Assembly (NCBI GenBank): GCA_003427395.1 | Contig: BFEA01000127.1 | Span: 993,258 to 1,023,890 of the forward strand | Origin: Chara braunii | Lineage: Eukaryota > Streptophyta > Charophyceae > Charales > Characeae | Direction of reading: 5' to 3' | DNA: 30,633 nucleotides | Shown here: positions 1 to 9,714 of the stretch, piece after piece | How the letters are laid out: each line of letters opens with the position of its first letter | How positions within the stretch are numbered: position 1 is the first letter of the stretch | Notes under the pieces: model-generated | What the model was told of the DNA's origin: nothing | Seen by the model: only the letters and a program-made list of their open reading frames with translations | Database searches by the model: none | Translations under genes and position numbers: made by a program

Positions 1-56
1 AAACTGTTTCGTCGGAGTTTCACCGACTCATCAGGAGGCTGAACCCTCAACAGTCT
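1..56 (-). ncRNA. Type III hammerhead ribozyme (complete)
   Basis: Self-cleaving RNA motif read on the minus strand from 56 to 1. Seen in sequence: stem III strand AGACUGU, then U as the base before the cut, then stem I GAGG-GUUCAG-CCUC, the invariant CUGAUGA, stem II GUCGG-UGAAACU-CCGAC, the invariant GAAA, and the closing stem III strand ACAGUUU (seven pairs including one G-U). Every conserved core position is present and the cleavage triplet is GUU, an allowed NUH. The predicted cut lies between plus-strand positions 49 and 48. Stems I and II are closed by loops and stem III is open, which is the type III topology found in plant genomic hammerheads and retrozyme LTRs. Stem III reaches the window edge, so its outer end and any partner ribozyme lie outside. 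Whether it belongs to a retrozyme cannot be decided here. Confidence 0.86.
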
Positions 57-97
57 GCAGAATCCCCTCACTGATTACACTGTAAATGATAATCTAC

Positions 98-100
<3 letters not shown>

Positions 101-131
<31 letters not shown>
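101..131. repeat. (AT)n microsatellite
   Basis: About fifteen AT units, immediately downstream of the hammerhead region on the plus strand. Confidence 0.95.
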
Positions 132-134
<3 letters not shown>

Positions 135-159
135 CTTTTATATGTTTTTTTGTTTTTTT

Positions 160-201
160 GGCCCGGCCGGGCAAGTGGTCCCAGGCCACTCTGGTAGCCT
201 A
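160..201 (+). repeat. 42-bp dispersed repeat, copy 1
   Basis: A GC-rich 42-bp block that recurs at 2519-2560 with only two base differences. It contains a near-palindrome (AGTGGTCCC facing GGGCCACT) and both copies follow a T-rich run ending in TTG or TTTTGG. It may be the conserved end of a small mobile element; the flanks do not otherwise match. Confidence 0.7.
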
Positions 202-1050
202 GGCTCGCACAACGAAATTGAACAAGGATTTTTTTCAAATTTTGCCTCTTTTTGTATGTTTTTTTTCCAAATTTGGTGCTGACAACTTGGTGTTAATGGT
301 CAGAATCCAGGAACCGGGCCCAGTGTCCGTTATATTGCAATGCCAGGAATCGGGCCTGGCGTCCCTTACAGAGATTCTGCAGTCCTGTTTAGGGGCGAGG
401 CATCACCGGGCAAGCCGAAAAACTGCTGGACCGCCGTACACCACAACACCGCCTTCGATCAAGGAACCCATCCAAGCATATGGAAGGGTCAAGAGTCAAG
501 ACTCAAGACGCGAAAGTGACAACAAAAAAATAAAAAAATCCTTGTTCAATTCCATCGACTGAGCAAAATATTTCAAATTTAACGAAAAATGATAAAAATC
601 ATATCTTCCTCCTCACCTCTTTCTCCCTCCTCATCATCTTCCTCCTCCTCCTCTTAGCCAGCAAACAATCCGTATACGCTATCCCAATCAATACAGACAA
701 GAAGAAGGGGGTCCTAGTACTCACCCTTAAAAAGTCGCGGGTGTCAGAATCCTTCAACCTGCAATCACAAAAGGAGAGAGGGTTAATGGAAGGCCGGAAA
801 TTCGGGGGGGTTCTGGCGCATCGCCAGAAGCAACGTGGTGGAAAATTTTGGAAACAAACAATGCAGGCTCATAATACAAACATAAAAAAAAGGCAAAACA
901 AAAAAAAACAAAAAAAAAACTAAAAAACACTTAAAAACCCTAAGACAAAAATGAAATGTTTTCCGAATTCAAATAAGCATTCAACGAATTCGGTGTTTTC
1001 GCCAACTTTTTCGTCAATGGTCCGTCCAAATATGTACAAACCTAGACTAC
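202..1050. other. Non-coding, no gene recognised
   Basis: Short open frames here show no family resemblance. The stretch holds a related pair of CCAGGAA-CGGGCC motifs at about 307-360, a pyrimidine-rich run at 606-656 and A-rich runs at 885-945. There is one AAACCCTAA telo-box-like motif near 936. I see no gene. Confidence 0.5.
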
Positions 1051-1054
1051 CAGC

Positions 1055-1091
1055 CGGGCCGCCCGGTCNCCCTGTTTACCCGGGCGGCCCG
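1055..1091. repeat. GC-rich inverted repeat around an ambiguous base
   Basis: Arms CGGGCCGCCCGG (1055-1066) and CCGGGCGGCCCG (1080-1091) are exact reverse complements with a 13-base loop that contains the N at 1069. The ambiguous base may reflect difficulty sequencing this hairpin. Confidence 0.75.
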
Positions 1092-2518
1092 ACTGTGCAA
1101 GGACCAAGAAAGGTCCCAGCAAAAAAAGAAAAAGAAAAAGAAAAAACTGAAAAAAACTATGTTATGCAGAAAAATAAACTGAACAACTTTTGCCTCAGAG
1201 GGTCACATTGACATTCTTTACCACATTTAAAAATTAAAATAAAAAATACTTTTTATTTTTATTTTTATTTTATTTTTAAATCAGGGCTGGTCCCCGGATG
1301 GACCGGGGACCCCTACCCCATCCGCGGTCCTCCCGGTTGGACCGGCCGGTGGCCCGGGCCGGTTCCCTCCCCGTTGCCCCCAGTGCATTTTCGCTGGGGC
1401 CTGAATTTTTTTTTTGCCGGCACATATGTGCTCCCGAGGCCTTGTGGGGGGGGGCCTGCCCCGCAATTTCGAGACTGGGTCCCGTAGGCCCGGATTTTTC
1501 AAGTCCAAAAAGTGGCCAATCTTGGCCGCCAATTGTCGCAGATCACCGGCAAAGATCGGCCAGGACCCCATTTCTTAAGAAAAACGGGCAGAGGATATCC
1601 GCCGCTGATCTTTGCAGATCAGATCAGCAGTCGAGAACCGCCACACATTTTCTTAAGATGTGGGTCGGGTAGGCCCCTTCTCCAATTTGTCATCTTGTAG
1701 TCCAACGGACCAGTTGCCGTTGGCAACAGCTGATGCTCTTTTACCCTCAGCCACAAGGGGAACACTATGCTTGTGATGAGGCTCTGCTGAGATTATATCC
1801 TTCTGCAACGTCCCTGCCATCTGTGGAAGGAAAAAGTTATGGGTTCAGATTTTGGAATCGTGATGTCAGAGCCGTCCGAGGTGCAAGCCCAAGAATGGAC
1901 CTAAGCTATATTCTTCTCTCGATCTATCTCGAATGGACCTTGCTCCACTACATGTATCTGGACAGACTGCCAGNCAAGATACTTCCGGACTGATAACTCA
2001 CCTTATGTAGAAACCAACAAACAGAAAACGCTCTGCCTCCACAAGCTGAAAGCTGGACCCATAACTCTTCTGCTGTCGAGTTATACTCTCGAAGAGCTAT
2101 AACTTCTGGCAAGGACCTCCTCTCATCATATCTGGTTCAGCTCGTGGGGTATCAATATCAAATAACACACTCCACGAAGTGCTCCAGCCACGGGGGGGTC
2201 TGATAAGTGAACTTGCTTACTTGACCCCTCCCCATGAAAGCCATAGTTGCCTGAATATGTCCATAATAAACCCCTGCCCCCCCTCTGGAAGGCCCCTGAA
2301 AAATATTGCACCTTGAAAATTTTATTGCGGATTCCGACAGCTCTTGAAGAGCGCAGTCGGAATCTGCCAAAGAAAAAAAAAAAAAAAAAAAGGATATTTG
2401 GGCACTTTTTTTTCAAAACCGGTTTCCCGGTTTACCCCCCCTGGGCTGGTCCGGCTCCGGTTGGACCGGGGTAGCTCAACCGGCCGGCAACGGCCCAGCA
2501 CTGTTTTAAATTCTTTTT
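1092..2518. other. Non-coding repeat-like DNA, no gene recognised
   Basis: Contains a TTTTTATTTT-type AT-rich run at 1247-1278 followed by a GGACC/GGTCC-rich segment at 1285-1370, and a similar GGTCC/GGACC segment at 2440-2490 after poly(A) at 2369-2391. An open frame at 1733-1993 has no recognisable domain and carries an N at 1974. I see no supportable gene. Confidence 0.45.
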
Positions 2519-2560
2519 GGCCCCGCCGGGCAAGTGGTCCCGGGCCACTCTGGTAGCCTA
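2519..2560 (+). repeat. 42-bp dispersed repeat, copy 2
   Basis: Matches 160-201 at 40 of 42 positions in the same orientation. See copy 1 for structure. Confidence 0.7.
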
Positions 2561-2769
2561 CTGAATACGTGATATACCCTAAAGCACATACATATCACAC
2601 CAAAAAAGAAATCAAGAAAAAAGTTCACACTCGCTGCTGTTAGCTGAATGGCACACACACGTCTACATTCATGACTTATTGTAATTAATTTTCATGGCTA
2701 CCAGCAATTCTAATATATGGAAACTATTTAAAAATAAAATAAAATAAAATAAAAAATAAAAATCATGGC

Positions 2770-2970
2770 TACAATCCGGACGTCCGGACCGCTGTCCAGA
2801 TGGTCTGGATTCAGTGCGGACTTCAGACGTCCGGTCTGGAAGGTCCGGATCTGCCAAATTTCAAGGGGGGGGGNNNCGGTCCAGGACCCTTCCCCGCTGA
2901 GGAGCCGAGCCCCCAAAATTGTTTTGGGGGGTTTTCAGGGCCGTTTTTGTTTTTTTGGGGGTCCGGACAT
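2770..2970. repeat. GTCCGGAC-rich palindrome cluster 1
   Basis: A series of GTCCGGAC-like and CCAGA/TCTGG-like motifs in alternating orientation, starting just after an (AAAAT)n run at 2731-2762 and broken by a G-run with three Ns (2874-2876). A second cluster of the same kind is at 3345-3475. The self-complementary core could form many hairpins. No coding sense is apparent. Confidence 0.55.
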
Positions 2971-3344
2971 GGTCTATCTCTATAATAATTTATTAGACAT
3001 ACCCATTTTTTTCAATTATGAATAATTCATTACTATTTTTTTGGGGGGGGGAATTCTTCCCTTCTATATTCTTCTCTCAACTTCTTGCCTTTCACTACCT
3101 ACCTACTCCTAAGGCTATCTATAGGGGACCCCTGCAAGCACAGCTACCTCTCACTGTGAAGGGGATATTGCATGTTGAAGTTGTTTAAAGTTTTTTAAAG
3201 TTTTCTTTATAGTTTTTGACTTTTAACTCAAGTTTGGTGAGGAATTTTGAGATGACTCTGAGGCAAAAGTGGTTTGCAACTTTGCATGGTTATTCTGCAT
3301 AACTTGCCTTTTTTCAGTTTTTTTGTTTTTTTTTAATGGTCCCA

Positions 3345-3475
3345 TTGGTCTGGACATTTCCGGACTCGCTTACTGGTCCTGACCGTCCGGAACCATGCAT
3401 GTCCAGAGGTCCGGACGTGTCGGGAAGTCCGGACGTCTGGACTCGACCGGACATGTGTCCTGTCCCCGGCGTAGC
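3345..3475. repeat. GTCCGGAC-rich palindrome cluster 2
   Basis: Dense CCGGAC/GTCCGG motifs similar to 2770-2970, directly upstream of dispersed repeat copy A. Copy B at 22960 lacks this cluster, so it is probably a separate element rather than part of the 1-kb repeat. Confidence 0.55.
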
Positions 3476-3489
3476 CATGTTACAGAACA

Positions 3490-4430
3490 CAACTGCAAGG
3501 AAAATGAGCAACAGCGAAATGACAGAATCCAGTTCGCAAAATCACAATGAAAGCCAGATGATCGTAAGCTGTCCAGAAAGCAGAAATGAACTGATATTAC
3601 ACCGAAGGAGAACCAAAGCAGCGAAATCAATTGTCAATGAAAGCATTCTTCTCGCAATGCAACCGAAGCTCTTCCTCCTAGTGGCGCTCAGCGGCCAGAC
3701 TACTGTCCTACAACTACGCACTAGCTACAAAATGACAAGCAACCCGTTGATGTCAGCAGCAGCAACCGAAGTACATGCAGATGTCGACCACGTGGATGTC
3801 AGGCAAGACCAGGTACGTGCCCTCACATCACCTCCTTCATCTCTCCCTCTCTTGATCACCCATATCTTCTCCCACGTCTCCTCTCTACCCGAAGACCACC
3901 ACCTTACCCTGCCGACTACATCCAAGCCAATCCCGGCTACAGAGGGCTTGGCTACGGCGCTGCCTTCTTGGAGTGCCCTATTCCCCGACCTGCGCAGCAG
4001 CACGCGAGCACCCTCTCCAGCAGCGCTGCCGCATGCACTCGCAAGTGCCGGAATGTCCCCACCAGTGGCGGGCTCCTTCCTATACGGAAAGTGCTCGCCC
4101 AGTTTCCTGCCTATCTGGGCCGCGTGTGTGCCCTCTAGCTTCGAGTTGGAGCAAAGTGTCTGCGCCCAAGCCCGTTCAGACAGTGGCCTGGGACTGAATT
4201 CGCTAGGCATGCTCAACCACCCAGGCGCAAGCGTGCTGTTCCCTGCTTTCCCATGTTGCTGGGAGAGAGCAAGGTGGATGTAACCAACTGGTGCGTGGCA
4301 GCTGTCTGGCGCTTACCAAAGCTTTGGAAAATTGACGAACTCAGGCCTCATTGTAAATTTGGGGGCCCGCCTTCACTTAGGGCGGGCTCATGCTTGCTGC
4401 CGGGGCCCCTCACGGGCATGCCGAGGGTGC
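3490..4430 (+). repeat. Dispersed repeat of about 1 kb, copy A (with open frame)
   Basis: Matches 22960-24150 in the same orientation over several long blocks: the ATGAGCAA start, a block ending in GAAAGCAT, a block around a CAG-GTACGTG that looks like a splice donor, the block GCGCCCAAGCCCGTTCAGAC, and a terminal block with CGCCTTCACTTAG. One open frame (3336-4283) runs through most of the copy. The peptide from Met 3504 resembles that from 22971, sharing MSNSEMT, CPESR, LILHRRRTKA and SIVNESI, with an in-frame length difference. A second shared peptide is around SAA-TEVHADVDHVD. I recognise no known domain. It could be a non-autonomous element or a captured exon pair. Confidence 0.65.
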
Positions 4431-4444
4431 AAAGCCTGGCACAA

Positions 4445-4500
4445 CCCCCTTTTATATTCGGGGGCGGGAGCCAGTCCGGTTGCTCATCCCCAGCAAGCAT
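4445..4500 (-). repeat. LINE two-hairpin 3' tail, copy 5
   Basis: Read on the minus strand: GCTTGCTGG...CCGGACTGG then CCCCC-GAATATAAAA-GGGGG. It resembles the LINE tail at 14164-14214, keeping the second stem, while the first stem is weakened. A 28-base poly(A) lies close by on the plus strand. Confidence 0.6.
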
Positions 4501-4513
4501 AAGAGTTGCATTT

Positions 4514-4514
4514 G

Positions 4515-4545
<31 letters not shown>

Positions 4546-4561
4546 TGACATTAAAAAAAAA
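4514..4561 (+). repeat. Poly(A) tracts
   Basis: An A run of about 28 bases and, after AGAGTGACATT, a second A run of about 11. Two adjacent A-tails suggest retroelement tails inserted next to each other. Confidence 0.7.
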
Positions 4562-5460
4562 AGGGATGTTTCATGGTGAAAAACGACCACTTCGGAGATG
4601 CGCTAATTTTAGCGCTAGTTTTAGCGCAGGAGCAAGAAAGAGCAATTTTGACCGTGCGACGGTCTGCCGCGCGAATTTCCCCCCTCTCGATGACCTGACG
4701 CCGGGTTGACCCAGGTGAGCACGAGCAGAAGACACAGAGGCTGGCGGTGGCTGGCTATGGAAGGCATCTCGCCACAGGCGCCTTGGCGCCTCCCGTGCGA
4801 AGACCGTAGCTGCTCGACAAACGCAGAGCTGGATTCAACCCGCGAAGACGACGGCGGTACGACGGGCCACCGGCGGAGGGAAGGGAGAGGGGGAGAGGGG
4901 ATCGGGAGGGACGGAAAGGGGGGTGACGATGTAGTGTGGGAAACAAGGGATTTAAATCTGGGAGGGGTTAGTCAGGGGGTTGAGCCACACGGGCGGGGAA
5001 TGGAGTTTTCTCGGTGAACCGATAGGCTGTAAGGTGCCGTGATTCATGAAACAGCTTGAGGACTGGTCAACCTTGCGAGAGCGAGGAAGTCTTCAGAGGA
5101 GCGCTCGGGTAGGGATACCTCCAGTAAGCGCAGGTGGAGAGTTGATCAGTGGCGAGAAAACGACGAGTCGTATAGGAACTTCGGCTCGGAGTGAACCAGT
5201 GCAGGGACGTGGGGGGAAGGGCGGAGGGGTGTTCAATAGGACGGATATAGTAACGTCGACTGAAATTGTCCAAGGGTACTAGGAAAGGAATGAGGGGAAT
5301 GGAAGGGGGGCAGCACGTACTGGAAAAGGGGGAAGGGGAGCCGAAAGACATGGAGGGAATTGAGCACGAAAGGTGCTCCCTCCTGCAGATACTCAGAACG
5401 TCATACTTGCTGCACAGCCTGCACTGACCAATCAACAGGCCAGGCCTAGTAGAGTACACA

Positions 5461-6405
5461 ATGCTTGATGGAGTGTGCATGGCAAGCCCCACCAATGAAG
5501 TGATGTATATGCAGAATACGTACGTGAGAGCACACACAGTTGCATGCAGATTACCGGAAGAGACAAATAGTTGGTCGCGAAAGACCAAACGGGAGTGGGC
5601 TAGGCATATGGAGCAGCCATGGATGTCGGGTAGGGGGCCGTGGCGGGGGGAGATTGACACAGAGGGTGACACGATTGTTAGATACCTTGCACCCACAGTT
5701 GAAGTGAGAGACTGGCTAATAAACGATAGACGAGTCGAGGACCTGCATGTACCGGGTGTGCAGGGTCAGGTGAAGCTACAGTCGTGGAAGTCCCCGACAG
5801 AAATGAATGCGGCAAAGATGGCCGAACGAAGGCATTGGCCATGGGTTTCGGTCTTCAAGCCCTCCCCCCTAGCGGCCAAGTGGATGAGGCGGGTGGTGGA
5901 ATACTTTTTTGGCCCGATCGTCACTAAGCAAACGTTTGACGACGAGGACCGGGAGTTTGTGAGGTACGTAATAGATGGCCCTATGAAGAATCTGCTAAAA
6001 AACAGTGTGGCTGTGGCCACGGGTCCATGTAGTTTCAAAGAGGTCGGGGTTGTCACGAGCGAGACTCCTTTTTGCGAAGTCTGCTTTACGCGTGGACATA
6101 TTGGAGCACATGGAAGATGCTTGTCGCAAGCCGAGACGATGCAGGAGCTGTATAATATAGAGCTTAGGAGTGCCATGGACCCAATACTGCCCTCGGACCC
6201 AGAAGAGGAGAGAAGCGCCTGGCACGACCTCGAAATCCGAATGGACCCGGTGACGCAAGAGGAGATGAGAGCAACAGCCCACATGGAGGGCGAGACAACA
6301 AGGCCACAGCATGGAAGATGCTTGTCGCAAGCCGAGACGATGCAGGAGCTGTATAATATAGAGCTTAGGAGTGTCATGGACCCAATACTGCCCTCGGACC
6401 CATAA
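5461..6405 (+). pseudogene. LINE ORF1 (gag-like, zinc knuckle)
   Basis: ORF1 proteins of plant LINEs bind the element RNA. The readable frame is about 314 residues. Around residues 205-225 it has CEVCFTRGHIGAHGRC, a CX2CX4HX6C zinc-knuckle-like motif, preceded by a segment rich in aromatic residues (WVSVFKPSPLAAKW, VVEYFFGP) that plausibly corresponds to the RNA-recognition-like half of ORF1. The frame ends at a TAA inside the second copy of a 201-bp tandem repeat; in the first copy the same position is GAA-containing and open. The start shown is only the first Met; homology could begin earlier. The true ORF1 presumably continued into the charged region downstream. Confidence 0.7.
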
Positions 6406-6457
6406 GAGGAGAGAAGCGCCTGACACGACCTCGAAATCCGAATGGACCCGGTGACGC
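6109..6457 (+). repeat. 201-bp in-frame tandem duplication in ORF1
   Basis: The unit starting CATGGAAGATGC at 6109 recurs at 6310, a period of 201 bp (67 codons). The second copy carries a stop (CCATAAG in place of CCAGAAG) and is cut at 6457 by the adapter sequence. The duplication may be real or may be part of the same assembly error. Confidence 0.8.
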
Positions 6458-6495
6458 CTGTCTCTTATACACATCTAGATGTGTATAAGAGACAG
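6458..6495. other. Nextera/Tn5 mosaic-end adapter dimer (assembly artefact)
   Basis: CTGTCTCTTATACACATCT is followed directly by its exact reverse complement. This 38-bp palindrome is the junction left when two Tn5 mosaic ends are ligated in a Nextera mate-pair library. It is not biological. Its minus-strand translation gives the well-known contaminant peptide VSYTHLDVYKRQ. Confidence 0.97.
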
Positions 6496-6602
6496 GTATA
6501 ATATAGAGCTTAGGAGTGTCATGGACCCAATACTGCCCTCGGACCCATAAGAGGAGAGAAGCGCCTGACACGACCTCGAAATCCGAATGGACCCGGTGAC
6601 GC
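6496..6602 (+). repeat. 107-bp exact duplicate flanking the adapter
   Basis: Identical to 6351-6457, including the diagnostic TAA variant. Exact identity on both sides of an adapter junction says this is the same genomic segment read twice, not a third repeat unit. Confidence 0.9.
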
Positions 6603-6659
6603 AGGAGGAGATGAGAGCAACAGCCCACATGGAGGGCGAGACAACAAGGCCACAGCAAG

Positions 6660-8560
6660 GGGACCCACGGCGAAGAAGGAAGGCAAGACATGGGAGGGGC
6701 TACAGGCGGAACGTCACATGAGAGGGAAGGGGTATGATCCGATGCAGACGGATGAGCCATGATGGCTGTTTGGGGAAGAGAAGAAGAGGGCCGATCAGGG
6801 GTCAGAAGAGGGGAGAAAGTCGAAGGTGGTCGAGGAACAGAAACAGGGTAAGGGTGTGGACCAAACGGAGGAGGAGAGAGGAAAATGTAATGGGGATAGA
6901 AAAACGGAGGGAAGCGGAATGGATGACTCAGAGGAAAGAGACCAACGAAAAAGGGAGGAAGTGGAAGACCGACAACAGGCTTCAAAGGAGAATGACACCA
7001 GACAAGGCGGGATAGGGGAGGAAGGGGTAGGAATGGGGACCAAACAGGATGAAGAGGGGAAGGAAAAGCAGATGGGGAAGACTAGACCTGAGGAGCAAGG
7101 GGCCGGGAATGGCCAGCAATCGGTGAGTCGGCAAGAGGGGGAAAGCAGTAGAGGGGGCCGCAGTGTAAGGACGAAGGCGAGAAGGCCACTCAAGGAGGAA
7201 TCTAGCGGTATAAGTAGGCTTGAAGGAGAAGGAGTGGCTCAGCAAGAGGAAGAGAAGGGGGTGACAAAGGGGAAAAGAGCACTGCCGAGGAAAAGGACCT
7301 GGACAAGCAAGTGGGGAAGGAACAGCAGAACACAGAGAGTGCAAAAGACGAACGGAGGGGAGAAAGTGAAGGAAAGGTGGACATAGGGCAAGAGGGCTTG
7401 CTGAAGGCGGATGAGGGCGATGATAAAAAGGGAGGACGGGCGGGCCAGGAGACAGTGGAAGAGGGCTTACCGAAGGTGGACGAGGGGGATGATAAAGATG
7501 GTGGAGGAATGGGCCAGGAGGCCCAGGAGACAGTGGAAGAAGAAAACGGGGAAGAAGTGGGGGGGGGGGCAGACACAGACCAGGAGGACAAGATGGAAAA
7601 ATCAGGGGAATCGGCCACACCTCGGACACAAAACAGACTGGTCTACGAGATGCCGATAATAGTAGAAAGAATAAAAAGAGGCAGATTGCCAACCAGACGA
7701 AGGCAGAGAACGAAACAGGTGACGGCAGGCCCACCAAAGAGCTCCTCGTCAGCGGAGTGCTTCCCGGTTCCAGCTTGTTCGTCGACAACGGCCGAATTGA
7801 CAAGGGTAAAACATGATTATTGCCCGGAGCCAGCATGGCAAGCTCAATCTGCATGTTCACAGGGTAAATTAGGGAATACGTGAGAACGGGAGCGGTCCCC
7901 GCTGGGGAGTACGGGTTATGAGCCGCGGTACTGGTTGAGGGGAAGGGGCAAAAGGGATGCTTCACCATCCCCGTCGGCTTCCCTCCCACCAAAAGGAACC
8001 CAGCTTTGGTCTTCCGGCGAGAGGAGGTCGGGCATCGGAAGGGTCTTTGCAAACCTCTGAAACAAGCGAATCTGAGAGTTCAGAAGACAAACAGGAGGAA
8101 CGCACAGAAACGAAAGAACACAAAGAGGAGGAATCGGGCAAGGGTACGAACGAAAAGGAGCAAGAGACGGTACAACACAGCTCAGGAGAACCCTCGGGCG
8201 ACACTGGCCCGATGGAATCGGAGCGTACCGGTGGGTATACCAAGGGAGACTTGTCACAATCAACAGGAGGCGATCTGCAGCAAGACCAGCTCCATCCGAT
8301 AGTGGAACTGGCACGGCAGGAGCGAGTAGAGACCAGATTGGAAGACATCATGCAAGTGGGGGAATTTCATGTATGCCCGATTGTTCTATGGCTGGCGCCG
8401 GAGGGACTTAAACTGTTAATAGAAGGGGTGGCGAGTATACCCACCTTCACCGTGGACAAACTACCGCAGGAGCAGCAAATGCTCAAACGAGTGGTGAAGT
8501 GGGTGGGTCCAAAAGCCAAGCTGAACGAAGCACGAACACGGGCATCGATGCTGTGGTAGA
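6660..8560 (+). pseudogene. LINE charged low-complexity region (ORF1 C-terminal part / ORF2 start)
   Basis: About 1.9 kb of purine-rich sequence whose plus-strand frames (best at 6826-7386, 7311-7883 and 7957-8559) encode Glu, Lys, Gly, Gln and Arg-rich peptide with near repeats such as GLLKADEGDDKKGG and GLPKVDEGDDKDGG. Frames change several times, so it is broken. The strong purine bias leaves the minus strand open as well (Pro/Ser-rich), which is an artefact of composition. The last part (8290-8559, IVELARQERVETRLEDI onward) is less biased and may be the start of ORF2, but I do not recognise an endonuclease N-terminus in it. Confidence 0.5.
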
Positions 8561-9130
8561 AGGGACACCAAGTGTGGGCCCTTGGGCAAGGAACGAGAGG
8601 AGGAGTGTGTATCTTGGTATCCCCCCATTTCAGGGGGGAAGTGACAGATTGGTATTTTGATTCTAGGGGTAAGTGGCATGGGTTATACTCAGCTGGGGGG
8701 AGGAAACGTGGGGAGTCGTCACAATATATGGACCGTCCGAGGGTGGGAAGCGCAGACGGATGTGGGAGCAACTCCAGCCTCCAGGCACTGGTGCCAGATG
8801 TGGGCAACATCATCATTGCAGGCGATTTAAAATTCGGTAGTGGACCCGAGGCTGGATGCGGCAAATGATAGGCGTATGGATGCGGACTCACTTGCACTGA
8901 TACACGGAATGACAGGCCTTGGCTGTACTGATTCCGATAGGGCCATGCACCCCCAAGAGAAGGCCTATACTTTTTGGGGAAATGCAGCGACTGCGAATAG
9001 ACATGATATGGGCCTCGGCGTGCCTTAACGAAAAGATCGAGCAGGTACATATCAGCCTGATGGTCACGTCGGACCACTACGCGGTAATGGCAACCTTTCC
9101 AGTAGGAAGAATGGAGATGGGTCAACCCCC
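8560..9130 (+). pseudogene. LINE apurinic-type endonuclease domain
   Basis: This domain nicks target DNA to prime reverse transcription. Visible remains in order: GTRGGVCILV near 8590 (the conserved GGV-I-L strand), a degraded YGP segment near 8725, NIIIAGDLKFG near 8805 (the GDFN motif, with the catalytic Asn lost), RIDMIWAS near 8995 and TSDHYAVMA near 9070 (the SDH catalytic motif). These lie in different frames, so at least two frameshifts have occurred. The N-terminal third with the catalytic Glu (QET) was not found. Confidence 0.75.
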
Positions 9131-9714
9131 CAGATCGATCCCAGCATGAGTATTCAAGAGTGAGGAATTCCGACCGATGGTGCTGTGCTTTTGGGAAGAT
9201 TGGGTGAGCGATTGCCCCCAGGACAACCTGCTAGACCATATAATGATGGCAACACAGAACCTTAGATCAAATCTGGCCAGGCAGTTGCGGGGCAGCTACC
9301 TCGCACATCAAAGCACGGGGGAGGAATATGCGCACAGGATGGAGGAGCTTGATGCCGGCCCCGGAAGGGAGCAAACAGAGGAGGAATGGTGGGCGGAGCG
9401 CGCAGAAGCGGCGCGAGAGTGGAGGGAGTGGCAAGGAGAGGAGGCGGTCAAATGGGGTAGGCGTATGGAGGCCTGAATATCGGTAGGGGAGCGAGTGTCA
9501 CGTAAATTCTTCTGTACAGTGTGCACGTGGAAAGCAATGCCGGCAATGACGGCAATGGATCATCCCTTCGACAGTCAGAAGGAGAGGCAATGCACTACGG
9601 GGGGTATTTTAAAATATGCTACATACTTCCATAGTCAATTGTTGACAGAGGAAGAGCAGAGGACATCAGCAGACATGGCTAGGAAGCCGGAGCAACAACT
9701 CTAAAAGCACGTCC

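Noticed and set aside
1733-1993. 86-residue plus frame as a gene
   Set aside because: No domain, an internal N, and no splice or homology support.
3725-4216. Minus-strand frame opposite dispersed repeat copy A
   Set aside because: The matching peptides between copies A and B are in the plus-strand frame; the minus frame is not shared.
6458-6495. Biological inverted repeat or Tn5-like transposon end
   Set aside because: It matches the engineered mosaic end exactly, back to back, with identical flanking duplicates, which is a library artefact.
6982-8052. Long minus-strand open frame, Pro/Leu/Ser-rich
   Set aside because: It is the antisense of the purine-rich LINE linker; pyrimidine-rich antisense has few stops. 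No domain, and the plus strand carries the LINE.
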